From contig CAAGNU010000097.1 in the NCBI GenBank assembly GCA_900771365.1, positions 1 through 54,978 of the forward strand: a DNA stretch of 54,978 nucleotides. Reading direction: 5' to 3'. Below the pieces are notes generated by a model. That model had not been told where the DNA came from. It ran no database searches and was given only the letters and a program-made list of their open reading frames with translations. Source of the stretch: Bacteroidales bacterium (GTDB taxonomy: Bacteria; Bacteroidota; Bacteroidia; Bacteroidales; P3). Both the position numbers and the translations under genes were made by a program. Below are positions 14,251-23,294 of this stretch, one piece after another. Each line of letters opens with the position of its first letter. The first letter of the stretch is position 1.

Positions 14251-16596
14251 ATGAAAAAAATCGTATTAGTTATGCTTGCTGTGCTGGCTTGCTCCGCCAC
14301 TTTCGCACAGTTCCAGCGCGCTCCTCAGTGCCGCGAAGCTCTCGCTGCTAAAGGCACTAACACTCTTCCCACTTGGGGTCAGATTGCCGCTCCGTTCACC
14401 GCTACTGACATCAACGGCAACCCCGTCAGCCTTCAGTCCTACCTCGACGCTGGTATCAGCGTGGTGGTTGACTACTCCTGCTGCTGGTGCGGTCCCTGCT
14501 GGAGCCTCCACACTACTGGTATCCTCGAAGCTCTCGATGCAGAAGATTCCATCCAGGTTATTTGGGTTGAAATTGAAGATGGCAACACCACCGCTCAGAT
14601 TTACGGTACCAACGGTTCTGGCAGCAGCGCAACCACCCAGGGTAACTGGACGCTCGACAGCCACGGCAACCCCGTCACCTATCCCATCATTGACAATTCC
14701 GACTGCCTCAACACCTGCGCCTCCCTCTATGAAGGCTATGTTCCCAGCGTGTATCTGATCACTCCCTCTGGCTATTTCTGCTCCCTGTATGGTGAGGATT
14801 GGGGCTTCGGCACCAGCACCGCTCCCGCTCAGGCTGTCAGCATCGTCAACGGTCTGATTGGTCAGGCTCCTCGCGCCGGCCAGGTTCCTGTCGTCAACAT
14901 CAACGGCCTCACCACCGCTGTTGTTGGCAGCCCCGTCAGCTTCACTGCTGAGGTCATCAGCGTCGATCCTATCGTCAGCTACAGCTGGACCTTTGCAGAT
15001 GGTACCCCCGCTACCGCTACTACCGCTAATGCTTCCACCACTTGGGCTACCACCGGTATCCACCAGGTCACCCTCGAGGTCACCAACACCACGGGCACTA
15101 CCACCGCTACCCTCGATGTCAATGTGATTGACTGGACCTGGGGCGATGAGATGTCCTACACTCTGGGTGGCAGCTATGTCTCTTCTGTCGGAACTGGCAG
15201 CGGCATCACCTGGGGTGCTAAATACCCCGCTGCCTTCATGGCTGGCCGCAACTACCTCGAGAATGTGAAGGTTTATGCTAACGAGGCCGCTCACTACACC
15301 CTCGATATCTACCAGGCCAATGGCGCAGCCCCCACTGCTAACGATATGCTCTATGAGTACACTTACGCTGTCAGTGCTGGTGACAATACCCTCCCCATCT
15401 ACGATCAGCTCCAGCTCGATGCTGCTAAGGATCTCTGGGTTGTCTTCACCTGCTCCGATGCTTCTTATCCTGCAGCTGGTACCGACTTCTCTGGCGACCC
15501 CAACGGCAGCCTCGTTTGCTTCAACGGCGAATGGAGCCCCGTTTATGATCTCAATCCGGAACTTATGTACACCTGGATGATTTCCGCTACCACTTCCGCC
15601 ACCGCTCCCGCTATGGTTGTCGAACTCAATGGTCCCGCTAACGCTTCCACCAACACTGCCGTCACCTTCACCGCTGTCGGTCCCTCTGCTGCTTCTTACA
15701 GCTGGACCTTCGCTAACGGCACCCCCGCTACCGCTACTGGCAGCACCGTCAGCACCACTTGGACCACCGCCGGCACCTACGCTGTCACCCTCACCGCTAC
15801 CCTCAACGGCGAGACCGCTACTAAGACCATGAACGTCAACGTTGTCTCCTGCGATCCTCGTAACCTCCCCTTCACCTGCGGCTTCGAAGCTAACGACGAC
15901 TTCGGTTGCTGGAACTTCGTCGATGCTGATGGCGACGGCTATAACTGGGATCTCGAATTTGGTCCCTCTATTGGCAAAACTCATTCTGGCTCTGGTAGCG
16001 TAGGTACAGCTTCTTTCAGAAATGATGTCGGCGTATTGTCCCCCGACAACTGGATGATTACTCCCGCTATTGTTGTTCCTGCTGAGGGCGCTACGATTGA
16101 ATGGTGGGTCGCTGGTGTTGATCAGAACTACTATGCTGAATACTACAGCGTGCTCGTTTCTACCACGGGTAACAATCCCGCCGATTTCACCAATACCGTT
16201 TTTGCTGGTACAGTTTCCAACTTTGATTGGACCAAAGTGAGCAGAAGCCTTGCCGGTTTTGCTGGTCAGACTATCTATGTTGCTTTCCGTCATCACAATA
16301 TCAGCGATATGTACTGGATGCTTCTTGATGACATCTCCATCACTGCTGGCAACCATGCTGGTATTGACGAGGTTAACGATATCAATGTTTCCCTCTATCC
16401 TAACCCCACTACTGGCAAACTCAACGTCAACGCTGAAGGTGCTCAGGAAATCAACGTCCTTGACATCAACGGTCGCGTTGTTATGACTGCTAACAACACC
16501 AACACCATCGATTTGAGCAACCTCAGCAACGGCTGCTACTTCGTCCGCGTTATCACCAACGCTGGTGTCTCCACTCAGAAAATTGTTAAGGAATAA
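14251..16596 (+). CDS. T9SS type A cargo with thioredoxin-like, PKD and choice-of-anchor J-like domains
   Basis: 781 residues. Signal peptide MKKIVLVMLAVLACSATFAQ; then a TlpA/thioredoxin-like domain (about 40-205) with WCGPC at residues 79-83. Two PKD-like domains follow, each with a YSWTFA(D/N)GTPATAT core near residues 242 and 482. A jellyroll of the MAM/choice-of-anchor J type covers about 538-705 (LPFTCGFE ... DNWMITP ... MLLDDISI). The T9SS type A domain starts near 713 (SLYPNPTTGKLNV) and ends in TQKIVKE. The protein should be exported to the cell surface, where the thioredoxin domain could act on disulfides. Codon use is very biased (GCT, ACC, GGT), and with the perfect promoter this suggests a highly expressed surface protein. 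Confidence 0.88.
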   Translation: MKKIVLVMLAVLACSATFAQFQRAPQCREALAAKGTNTLPTWGQIAAPFTATDINGNPVSLQSYLDAGISVVVDYSCCWCGPCWSLHTTGILEALDAEDSIQVIWVEIEDGNTTAQIYGTNGSGSSATTQGNWTLDSHGNPVTYPIIDNSDCLNTCASLYEGYVPSVYLITPSGYFCSLYGEDWGFGTSTAPAQAVSIVNGLIGQAPRAGQVPVVNINGLTTAVVGSPVSFTAEVISVDPIVSYSWTFADGTPATATTANASTTWATTGIHQVTLEVTNTTGTTTATLDVNVIDWTWGDEMSYTLGGSYVSSVGTGSGITWGAKYPAAFMAGRNYLENVKVYANEAAHYTLDIYQANGAAPTANDMLYEYTYAVSAGDNTLPIYDQLQLDAAKDLWVVFTCSDASYPAAGTDFSGDPNGSLVCFNGEWSPVYDLNPELMYTWMISATTSATAPAMVVELNGPANASTNTAVTFTAVGPSAASYSWTFANGTPATATGSTVSTTWTTAGTYAVTLTATLNGETATKTMNVNVVSCDPRNLPFTCGFEANDDFGCWNFVDADGDGYNWDLEFGPSIGKTHSGSGSVGTASFRNDVGVLSPDNWMITPAIVVPAEGATIEWWVAGVDQNYYAEYYSVLVSTTGNNPADFTNTVFAGTVSNFDWTKVSRSLAGFAGQTIYVAFRHHNISDMYWMLLDDISITAGNHAGIDEVNDINVSLYPNPTTGKLNVNAEGAQEINVLDINGRVVMTANNTNTIDLSNLSNGCYFVRVITNAGVSTQKIVKE

Positions 16597-16614
16597 CTTT
16601 TCTTTGTGATAGAA

Positions 16615-16645
16615 AAGAGCCCGCACCCCGCGGGCTCTTTTTGTC
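16615..16645 (+). terminator. Terminator after the PKD/thioredoxin cargo gene
   Basis: 10-bp stem AAGAGCCCGC / GCGGGCTCTT (16615-16624 with 16630-16639), loop ACCCC, then TTTTTGTCTT. Confidence 0.9.
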
Positions 16646-16654
16646 TTAACATTA

Positions 16655-16743
16655 TTAATTATAAGATTTGAAGATGAGTGACTTGGTTGATTAGCAGGCT
16701 CGCCTTCCAACCTTCAAATCTCCAAATCTTCCAAACTTTTCTC
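16655..16743 (+). repeat. Intergenic inverted-repeat element, copy 6
   Basis: AAGATTTGAAGATG on the left and CTTCAAATCTCCAAATCTTC on the right can pair around a core containing GGCTCGCC. It lies directly before the tex start codon. Confidence 0.65.
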
Positions 16744-16744
16744 C

Positions 16745-18874
16745 ATGAATTACGCAGCCATTATCTCCCAGCAGCTCAGCCTTGGCGCACGCCAGGTCGA
16801 AAAAACTATCGAACTTCTCGAACAGGGCGCCACGGTGCCCTTCATCGCCCGTTACCGCAAAGAGGTGACCGGCAGCCTCAACGAGGTGCAGATTACCGCT
16901 ATCCGCGACCTCCTCATCAAGCTCAAGGAACTCGACAAGCGCCGCGAGGCCATCCTCGCCTCCATCTCCGAGCAGGGCAAGCTCACCCCGGAGCTGGAGA
17001 AGAAGATAATGGATGCCGCCACCATGACGGAGCTTGAGGACCTCTATCTTCCCTACAAGCCCAAACGCCGCACCCGCGCCACCATGGCCGTGGAACGCGG
17101 CTTGGAGCCTCTCGCCAACGAGATTCAGAAACAGTATTCTTGCAACTTGGAACAGATGGCGGAGAAATACATCAACGCTGAGAAGGGCGTGAACTCTGTT
17201 GAAGAGGCTCTGGCCGGCGCTCGCGACATTATCGCCGAACGCGTCAACGAGAACACGCAGGCTCGCACCAAGGTCCGTAACATCTTCCGCCGTTCGGCCA
17301 TGCTCAGCTCCAAGGTGGTGAAGAACAAAGAGGAGGAAGGCGGCAAGTTCGAGTCGTGGTTCGACTGGAAGGAGAACGCCATGAAGGCGCCCTCTCACCG
17401 CATCCTCGCCCTCTTCCGCGGCGAGGAGGAAGGTGTGCTGCGCGTCCATGTCGTCCCCGATGATGATGAGCCAGCCTACGAGGCCCTCGAACGCCAGTTT
17501 GTGAGCGGCCGCTACGAGTCGTCCGAGCAGGTGCGCCTCGCCGTCCGCGACGGCTACAAGCGTCTGCTGGCCCCCTCCATCGAGACGGAGTATTACAACC
17601 TCCTCAAGGAGAAGGCCGACAAGGAGGCTATCCGCGTCTTCGCCGAGAACCTGCGGCAGCTGCTGCTCGCCTCGCCGTTAGGACAGAAGCGTATTCTGGC
17701 AATCGACCCTGGCTTCCGCACAGGCTGCAAGACCGTCTGCCTCGACGCGCAGGGACAGCTCCTGCACAACGAGACCATCTACCCCTTCACTTCCGTGCGT
17801 GAGGAACGCGCCGCTATCGCCAAGCTCGAAGCCCTGGCCGAAGCTTTCAAAATTGAGGCTATCGCTATCGGAAACGGCACGGCAGGCCGCGAGACCGAGG
17901 AGGTGGTCAAACGCTGCCATTTTAAACAGAAGCTCATCGCCGTGATGGTGAGCGAGAACGGTGCCTCGGTATATAGCGCCTCCGAGGTGGCCCGCCGCGA
18001 GTTCCCCGACTATGATGTGACCGTCCGTGGCGCCGTGAGCATCGGCCGCCGTCTGATGGACCCCCTCAGCGAGCTGGTGAAGATAGATCCCAAGAGCATC
18101 GGCGTGGGACAGTACCAGCACGATGTCAACCAGACTCTCTTACAGGAGAGCCTCGAAGATGTGGTGGTGAGCTGCGTGAACAGCGTGGGCGTGGAACTGA
18201 ACACAGCCAGCCGCGAGCTGCTGAGCTATGTGAGCGGTATCGGTCCCTCGCTGGCCGACAAGATTGTGGAGTATCGCAACCGTGAGGGCGCCTTTGAGAG
18301 CCGCGCCGAGCTGAAGAAGGTGGAACGCCTCGGCGACAAGGCTTTCGAGCAGTGTGCGGGCTTCCTGCGTGTGCGTGAGAGCGAGAACCCGCTCGACCGT
18401 AGCGCGGTACACCCCGAGCGCTATGCCCTCGTGGAGCGTATGGCTAAGGACGTGGGAGCCACCGTTGAGCAGTTGATGAAGGATAAGGTTCTCCGTTCCG
18501 CTATCAAGATTGAGAACTATGTCACGGCGGACTGCGGCCTGCCTACGTTGCAGGACATCATGAAGGAGCTCGACAAGCCCGGCCTCGACCCGCGTGCACG
18601 TTTCGAAGTCTTCGAGTTCGACAAGAACGTCACCCGAATCGAAGACCTCAAAGAGGGCATGGTCCTCCCCGGCATCGTGACCAATATCACAGCCTTCGGC
18701 GCCTTTGTGGACGTGGGCGTCCACCAAGACGGCTTGGTGCATATCAGCCAGATGGCCGACCGCCGTGTGAACGACCCCTCCGAGGTGGTGCACCTTCACC
18801 AGCATGTCAAAGTGAAGGTCATCGAGGTGGACCTTCGTCGCCATAGAATCTCCCTCTCTATGCGAGGCGTCTGA
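16745..18874 (+). CDS. tex: Tex-family S1 RNA-binding protein
   Basis: 709 residues, a little shorter than E. coli YhgF. Order of domains: Tex N-terminal helical region (LEQGATVPFIARYRKEVTGS near residue 26), a helical linker, a YqgF RNase H-like domain (about 318-445; AIDPGFRTGCKTVCLD), helix-hairpin-helix repeats (about 485-560; SYVSGIGPSLADKIVEYR) and a C-terminal S1 domain (about 635-707; GIVTNITAFGAFVDVG, ending HRISLSMRGV). Tex proteins bind nucleic acids and influence transcription and RNA quality. Start ATG 16745 immediately follows the hairpin element. The lipoprotein gene downstream is 50 bp away. Confidence 0.95.
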   Translation: MNYAAIISQQLSLGARQVEKTIELLEQGATVPFIARYRKEVTGSLNEVQITAIRDLLIKLKELDKRREAILASISEQGKLTPELEKKIMDAATMTELEDLYLPYKPKRRTRATMAVERGLEPLANEIQKQYSCNLEQMAEKYINAEKGVNSVEEALAGARDIIAERVNENTQARTKVRNIFRRSAMLSSKVVKNKEEEGGKFESWFDWKENAMKAPSHRILALFRGEEEGVLRVHVVPDDDEPAYEALERQFVSGRYESSEQVRLAVRDGYKRLLAPSIETEYYNLLKEKADKEAIRVFAENLRQLLLASPLGQKRILAIDPGFRTGCKTVCLDAQGQLLHNETIYPFTSVREERAAIAKLEALAEAFKIEAIAIGNGTAGRETEEVVKRCHFKQKLIAVMVSENGASVYSASEVARREFPDYDVTVRGAVSIGRRLMDPLSELVKIDPKSIGVGQYQHDVNQTLLQESLEDVVVSCVNSVGVELNTASRELLSYVSGIGPSLADKIVEYRNREGAFESRAELKKVERLGDKAFEQCAGFLRVRESENPLDRSAVHPERYALVERMAKDVGATVEQLMKDKVLRSAIKIENYVTADCGLPTLQDIMKELDKPGLDPRARFEVFEFDKNVTRIEDLKEGMVLPGIVTNITAFGAFVDVGVHQDGLVHISQMADRRVNDPSEVVHLHQHVKVKVIEVDLRRHRISLSMRGV

Positions 18875-18924
18875 TTGAAGATGATGATTGGTGGCTGCCA
18901 ATCGTTTCTCATTTCACAGGAAAT
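18873..18924 (+). repeat. Intergenic inverted-repeat element, copy 7
   Basis: GATTGGTGGCTGCCAATC is a perfect palindrome-like core (GATTGG / CCAATC around TGGCTG), sharing GGTGGCTGCC with copy 1, with TTTCTCATTTCAC on the right. It fills the tex-lipoprotein gap. Confidence 0.65.
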
Positions 18925-20124
18925 ATGAAGAGGATTTTGATTGCGCTATCTGTGGCTCTATTGTTGGCCGTGAGCTGCGCTTTTCCTAAGACGGAAACTC
19001 AGGCAAGTACTTTTGCTGATATCCTGAGAGTGGATATCTCGCAGACGATTATCAACCCCGACACGCTTATTGTAAAGTGGTTGGAGTTTGATGATAATGG
19101 CAAGAATATCGACATGGGAGAAGATACCTTCAGGAGGCCGCCTGTGCTAGGCTATATCGGAGACGACTTCCGCCGTTTCCGCATCCATTTCGAGCGTGTG
19201 AAGAAGGTAGGGCTGGACTATCAGGTTCAGGGCGTGGCAGGCATTTTAAACGCCCGATACAACTTCAATGGGGTAATCAACCTGGATTCTGTGCATGTCC
19301 AAGAGATGAGCACTGAGGCGAAAGAGGCATACGGACAGATTGGCATCGAGGAGTATGGGACGATATACGCTACCTATCGCTTTGTTATAGGTTCTCGCAC
19401 GTATGGCGGCGAGGGCGTGGGGGATACGCTGAGAGGCTCTGCGTGGTATGGCTATGTGAAGATGAATGGTACCTATATGTATGACTGCTCGTATATCTAT
19501 GCCGACGGGTTCTGTAACAACCAGTATGAGGGCGTGTGGGCGACGAAGGATGGGGACAAGCAAGAGGTGTGCAACTGGGGCGACTTCCGCATTCCTAATT
19601 CCGACGGGTTGGATATAGGTGCGGGTGAGTTCTCCCCTGAGGGAGGCAAAGGCTGGGAGAATTATTCGCGGATAGCGGGTGAGCCTCTTTTGTGGGAGTG
19701 CGACAGGAATTGGTGGCATCAATACTACGAAGTGGATTTGGATTACGAGCTCTTGTTGGAGCAGGCCTACGCCAAACTGACGAACGGCGGCAGCCTTACG
19801 CAAGAGGAATTGAAACATCTCTTGCCGAATAGCGAGGGACAGATGCATCAGTATTACGCCGACGCACATATTATAGAGAAGAACGGCGGAACATACTCAG
19901 GGCGATTGGAGTTGATAGACAGCGTGATGATGAAGGAGTTGGGCAAAGGCGATGCAGAGCTGATAAAGAGATACCTGCGCCAGTTTGAATGGAGCGACGG
20001 CTGGGTAGCCGAAGAGGTGACAGACGTGGCGTATCATCTTTGGAAGAAGTTCCCCACCATCGTCGAGCCCGAATTAAGAAGCTTAGGCTGGTTCGAAGAC
20101 ATGATTGAGTTTGAAGAGCCGTAG
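18925..20124 (+). CDS. Lipoprotein of unknown function
   Basis: 399 residues. MKRILIALSVALLLAVSC is a lipoprotein signal with the lipobox Cys at residue 18. The mature protein has an N-terminal beta-rich part (about 30-170; TLIVKWLEFDDNG, RRFRIHFERVKKVG), a middle part rich in Trp and Tyr and a helical C-terminal third (LDYELLLEQAYAKLTNGG, LRQFEWSDGWVAEEVTDVAYHLW). I do not recognise the family. The last 103 coding bases plus 7 bases beyond the stop are repeated almost perfectly at 41410-41519 next to a kdsD fragment, so this 3' end took part in a duplication or rearrangement. Confidence 0.65.
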   Translation: MKRILIALSVALLLAVSCAFPKTETQASTFADILRVDISQTIINPDTLIVKWLEFDDNGKNIDMGEDTFRRPPVLGYIGDDFRRFRIHFERVKKVGLDYQVQGVAGILNARYNFNGVINLDSVHVQEMSTEAKEAYGQIGIEEYGTIYATYRFVIGSRTYGGEGVGDTLRGSAWYGYVKMNGTYMYDCSYIYADGFCNNQYEGVWATKDGDKQEVCNWGDFRIPNSDGLDIGAGEFSPEGGKGWENYSRIAGEPLLWECDRNWWHQYYEVDLDYELLLEQAYAKLTNGGSLTQEELKHLLPNSEGQMHQYYADAHIIEKNGGTYSGRLELIDSVMMKELGKGDAELIKRYLRQFEWSDGWVAEEVTDVAYHLWKKFPTIVEPELRSLGWFEDMIEFEEP

Positions 20125-20131
20125 GTGACGA
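20022..20131. repeat. Dispersed duplication, copy A (3' end of the 18925 gene)
   Basis: This 110-bp block matches 41410-41519 at 109 positions (single difference at 20032 versus 41420), in the same orientation. It covers the end of the lipoprotein gene and 7 bp past the stop codon. Confidence 0.95.
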
Positions 20132-20184
20132 AGGGCAGAACTTACTTAGAGGAGGGTCGAGTCGAATGAGTCGAATCGGCATCT

Positions 20185-21240
20185 TTAGCGGAGGAGGAGG
20201 AGGGTGCCGATTTGGTATTTGTTGCCGAGGGGGGTGAGGGTGTCGCGGTAGCGGCAGCGATAGGTGTAGGAGCCTTGGGGGCAGGGGGTGCCTTGGTATG
20301 TTCCGTCCCAGCCTTGGAGGGGGTCGGAGGTGTGGAAGACGAGTTGCCCGGTGCGGCGGTATATCCAGATTTCATATTCTGTGATGCCTTGGAGGAGTGG
20401 TCGGAAGAGGTTGTTTCGGTCGGCTTGCGGGGTGAAAGCATTAGGGAAGAAGAGCGCGATGCGGTGGAACTGCACGTTTTTTTCGGCTGAGTCGAGGCAG
20501 GTATAGGAGTAGGCTTCAATCTTTACGTTGACGATGTCGCCCCATTCGGGTTGTGCTTCAAATCTGGCTAGGGAGTCTTTTTCGGGCTGCCGTATGCCGT
20601 TGATGTACCAGTTACGTCCTGCCCAGCCGCCGTAGGGGGCTGTGCGGTTGCCGATGCTGTAGTCTTCGGCGGCGAGGGTGAGGTGGTCGTAGTCGAGAGT
20701 GCCGGGGTAGCAGCGGAGTCCTGCCACAACGGGTTGGATGGGTATGACTGAGACGGAGTTGGTGCCGGGACACTGAGGGGGCGACTCGCGGTAGTCGGCA
20801 TAGATGGTGTATTGTGTTGGCTGTGAGGGGTTGACGAAGATGTTTTCGTTGCCTTCTTGACCGAGGAGCGTTGAGTCGGGGGGTGAGGCTGTCCAACGTC
20901 GGTAGGGGGTGTAATAGGAGAAGCTTTCGATGGTGTAGCCGTAGGGTTCGCGGCAGCTGTTGATTATGTAGGTTTCGAGGTCGGGTTTTTCGAGAACGGC
21001 AAGGCGTAGCTGTATGAGGCTGTCGCAGTCTGTCCCAATACGTTGTAGGGTATCGAAGAAGAGACCGGAGTAGGTGAGCGGGCGTCCGTTGAAGTCGTAG
21101 GTCTGGCCTTCGCAGATGCTGTCGTAGAGGCGCACGAGGGTGTCGCGGCAAGGCTGCTGTGCTGCGCTTTGTGACGCAGCACAGAGGATGGCAGCGATAA
21201 CGAGGGACCGGAGTATGATTTTGATGGCTTTGATGGTTCG
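20185..21240 (-). CDS. T9SS type B (gliding-motility C-terminal) protein, start uncertain
   Basis: The stop is at 20185 and the frame is open well past the GTG at 21135. Upstream codons, in frame to about 21240, encode a good signal peptide (IKIILRSLVIAAILCAASQS, then AAQQP), so the true N-terminus lies near 21234, but no ATG, GTG or TTG is found there; the start codon may be atypical or mutated. The middle resembles repeated Bacteroidota extracellular modules (CDSLIQLRLAVLE). The last about 85 residues are a gliding-motility-associated/T9SS type B domain: FFPNAFTPQADRNNLFRP, then EIWIYRRTGQLVF, GWDGTYQG and GSYTYRCRYR. This points to secretion to the surface. It follows ddl by about 45 bp. 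Confidence 0.7.
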   Translation of the reverse strand, partial: RTIKAIKIILRSLVIAAILCAASQSAAQQPCRDTLVRLYDSICEGQTYDFNGRPLTYSGLFFDTLQRIGTDCDSLIQLRLAVLEKPDLETYIINSCREPYGYTIESFSYYTPYRRWTASPPDSTLLGQEGNENIFVNPSQPTQYTIYADYRESPPQCPGTNSVSVIPIQPVVAGLRCYPGTLDYDHLTLAAEDYSIGNRTAPYGGWAGRNWYINGIRQPEKDSLARFEAQPEWGDIVNVKIEAYSYTCLDSAEKNVQFHRIALFFPNAFTPQADRNNLFRPLLQGITEYEIWIYRRTGQLVFHTSDPLQGWDGTYQGTPCPQGSYTYRCRYRDTLTPLGNKYQIGTLLLLR

Positions 21241-21284
21241 AGGGGGCTTTGGGGCAATCCCAGCCCATGTATGGCTGGGATTGG

Positions 21285-22274
21285 CTATTGTATGGGTAGG
21301 GCGGCTTGGATGGCCATTTCGTAGAGCTGGCGGGTAGAGATGCCCATGGCGCGGGCCTGTTTGGGGACGATGCTTTCGGCACTTTGGCCAGGGATGGTGT
21401 TGACTTCGAGGAAGTAGAGTTCTTGGCGCTGGGTGTCGTAGATGTAGTCGAAGCGGACGATGCCGCGGCAGTCGAGGAGGTCGTAGAGTTTTGAAGAGAC
21501 TTCTTGAATGTGGGAACTGATGGACTCTTCGACTTCGGCAGGGGTGACTTCGTTGCTGAAGCCGTCGTATTTGGCGGCATAGTCGAAGAATTCGTGTCCG
21601 CCTGTGGGGATGATTTCTGTAATGGGGAAGACGTATTTTTTGTCTTTTGCACGGAATACGCCACAGTCGAACTCGCGGCCTTGGATAAATTCTTCAATAA
21701 GGACCTCATTGTCCTCGGAGAAGGCCTCAGCGATAGCGGGCATGAGCTCTTCTGGGGTGTGGACCTTGGTGGTGGCTACGCTGCTGCCGCCTGCTGCGGG
21801 TTTGACGAAGAGGGGGAGTCGGAGCTGGGCTAGGATTTCCTCTGCGGAGAGTGGCTGGCTGGCATAGAGGTGTAGGGAGCGGGCAATGTTGACGAGGCCG
21901 AAGCTTTTGACGACGGGGTTGCAGAAGCCTTTGTTGAAGGTGAGTGCAGAGGTGTAGAAACCGCATGTGGTGTAGGGGATGCCGAGCATGTCGAGATAGC
22001 CTTGGAGGATGCCGTTCTCGCCAGGGTTGCCATGGACGATGATGAAGGCGAGGTCGAAACGGTCCACGCCGTCCACGGTGAAATTGCCGCGGTCGACAGG
22101 ACGATGGGAGCCGTCGTCGGTGAGCCAATACCAGTCGGGGCGGTCGATAACAATCTTGTAAACGTTGTATTTATCGTGGTCGAGGTTGTCGTAGACCTGA
22201 CAGCCGCTGTTGATAGAGATCTGGTGCTCGCCAGAGTATCCGCCCATTACGAGGGCGATGTTCGTTTTTTTCAT
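21285..22274 (-). CDS. ddl: D-alanine--D-alanine ligase
   Basis: 329 residues. It joins two D-Ala for the peptidoglycan stem peptide, using ATP. ATP-grasp family features: N-terminal NIALVMGGYSGEHQIS, HGNPGENGILQGYLDMLGIPY, phosphate-binding loop VKPAAGGSS, EEFIQGREF, FFDYAAKYDG (omega loop with the Tyr expected in D-Ala-D-Ala enzymes) and the metal-binding EVNTIPGQS. GNPGENG replaces the commoner GxxGEDG, a mild variation. It lies in the run dnaE - GSCFA gene - ddl, with a hairpin element before it. Confidence 0.95.
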   Translation of the reverse strand: MKKTNIALVMGGYSGEHQISINSGCQVYDNLDHDKYNVYKIVIDRPDWYWLTDDGSHRPVDRGNFTVDGVDRFDLAFIIVHGNPGENGILQGYLDMLGIPYTTCGFYTSALTFNKGFCNPVVKSFGLVNIARSLHLYASQPLSAEEILAQLRLPLFVKPAAGGSSVATTKVHTPEELMPAIAEAFSEDNEVLIEEFIQGREFDCGVFRAKDKKYVFPITEIIPTGGHEFFDYAAKYDGFSNEVTPAEVEESISSHIQEVSSKLYDLLDCRGIVRFDYIYDTQRQELYFLEVNTIPGQSAESIVPKQARAMGISTRQLYEMAIQAALPIQ

Positions 22275-22382
22275 GGTTTAGAGATTTGGAGATTTGAAGA
22301 TTTGTAGGGTTGAGAAATGATAGTTGGGAATTGTGAATTGGGCGGAAGCCATCAGTTCGCAAATCACAGCTCACATATATAA
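22275..22382 (-). repeat. Intergenic inverted-repeat element, copy 8
   Basis: Contains AGATTTGGAGATTTGAAGA, then GGGAATTGTGAATT joined to GGGCGGAAGCCATCAGTTC and right-hand CACAGCTCAC words. The complement of 22326-22350 matches 47550-47574 at 23 of 25 positions. It lies between the GSCFA gene and ddl. Confidence 0.75.
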
Positions 22383-23291
22383 TTATTCTATGAGTTGGGA
22401 GATGGGGTGGTGCTGCAGTTTCCGAGACTGTAGCTGGAATTGGCGGCAGCGTTCTTGTGTTTCGGCAGACATGAAGGACTGCTGAAAGTGGTGCCATACG
22501 ATATCGACGGCCACATCTGATGGGTGGCAGAGGTCGCGGGCATAGAAACGGTAATCGCGCAGCTCATCAAGAAGGATCTCATAGCTGTCGAAATAGCTTG
22601 CCTGCTCGGGCGGGGCGGAAGCGAGGAGGCTATCGACAGCGAGGAGGAGCGTTGATTTACTGAGTTGGTTGCCGTGAGCGCCGTCAGCCAGATGCCGTAT
22701 GGGACTCACGGTGAAGAGGTATTGACTTGGGTTGGAGATTTGATGATTTGTAGATTTTTGGAGGATGGGATGCCAGGCTTCGATGATGTCCTGTACCGAG
22801 AGCCGTTCTCGGAGGAATGTGCAGGCGGGCATCTTATGGCAGTTGGCTACCACGGAGCCTGCGAGGGGATGGGGCTCGGCAAGGCGGAAGATGTAAGCGG
22901 TTCCAAAGGTGATGAAGATGAGTGGGCTACGGGCGAGGAAACGGTGGGTTTGGGTGATAGCGTTGTTGCATTGCTGAAGCGTTATGCTGCGGTCGGGATG
23001 GGAGAAACGGGTGTGATGCAGCCAAGAATGCCACAGGCCGTCGCGAAAGAACAGTAGGGAGTCGTCGATTGGCTCGTTATTGCGTGCGCGTAAGAGGCAT
23101 GAGGCGATAGACAGGGGGTTGTATAATGTTCCGAAAGGATTGCATAGGATGTCGAAACCTGCTGTGGCAAGGCGAGTTCCCACCTCATCGGCGAAGCAGG
23201 ATCCGAGGAGGAGGATGGGGCACTCGTGGGAGATGCGTAAGGCCGAAGGCGATGTGGATACTGGGGTGTAGAGCGGAGGTGTAGGAGGCAT
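22383..23291 (-). CDS. GSCFA domain protein
   Basis: 302 residues. The N-terminal LLLGSCFADEVGTRL (near residues 28-42) is the diagnostic GSCFA motif, followed by NPFGTLYNPLSIA and FITFGTAYIF. The fold is related to SGNH/GDSL hydrolases, with Ser in the GSCF motif and a later DxxH-like region (ARDLCHPSDVAVD) that may supply the other catalytic residues. The biological substrate is not known. It starts 3 bp after the dnaE stop, so the two are co-transcribed. No signal peptide, so probably cytoplasmic. Confidence 0.88.
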   Translation of the reverse strand: MPPTPPLYTPVSTSPSALRISHECPILLLGSCFADEVGTRLATAGFDILCNPFGTLYNPLSIASCLLRARNNEPIDDSLLFFRDGLWHSWLHHTRFSHPDRSITLQQCNNAITQTHRFLARSPLIFITFGTAYIFRLAEPHPLAGSVVANCHKMPACTFLRERLSVQDIIEAWHPILQKSTNHQISNPSQYLFTVSPIRHLADGAHGNQLSKSTLLLAVDSLLASAPPEQASYFDSYEILLDELRDYRFYARDLCHPSDVAVDIVWHHFQQSFMSAETQERCRQFQLQSRKLQHHPISQLIE

Positions 23292-23294
23292 GGA

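Noticed and set aside
14266..16710. 814-residue open frame on the minus strand
   Set aside because: It lies opposite the T9SS cargo gene at 14251, has no domain signature and is Gly/Ser/Val-rich as expected from the complement of a biased GC-rich gene.
20612..21709. 365-residue minus-strand frame rich in Pro, Arg and His
   Set aside because: Frame-shifted shadow across ddl and the T9SS type B gene; composition is not that of a real protein.
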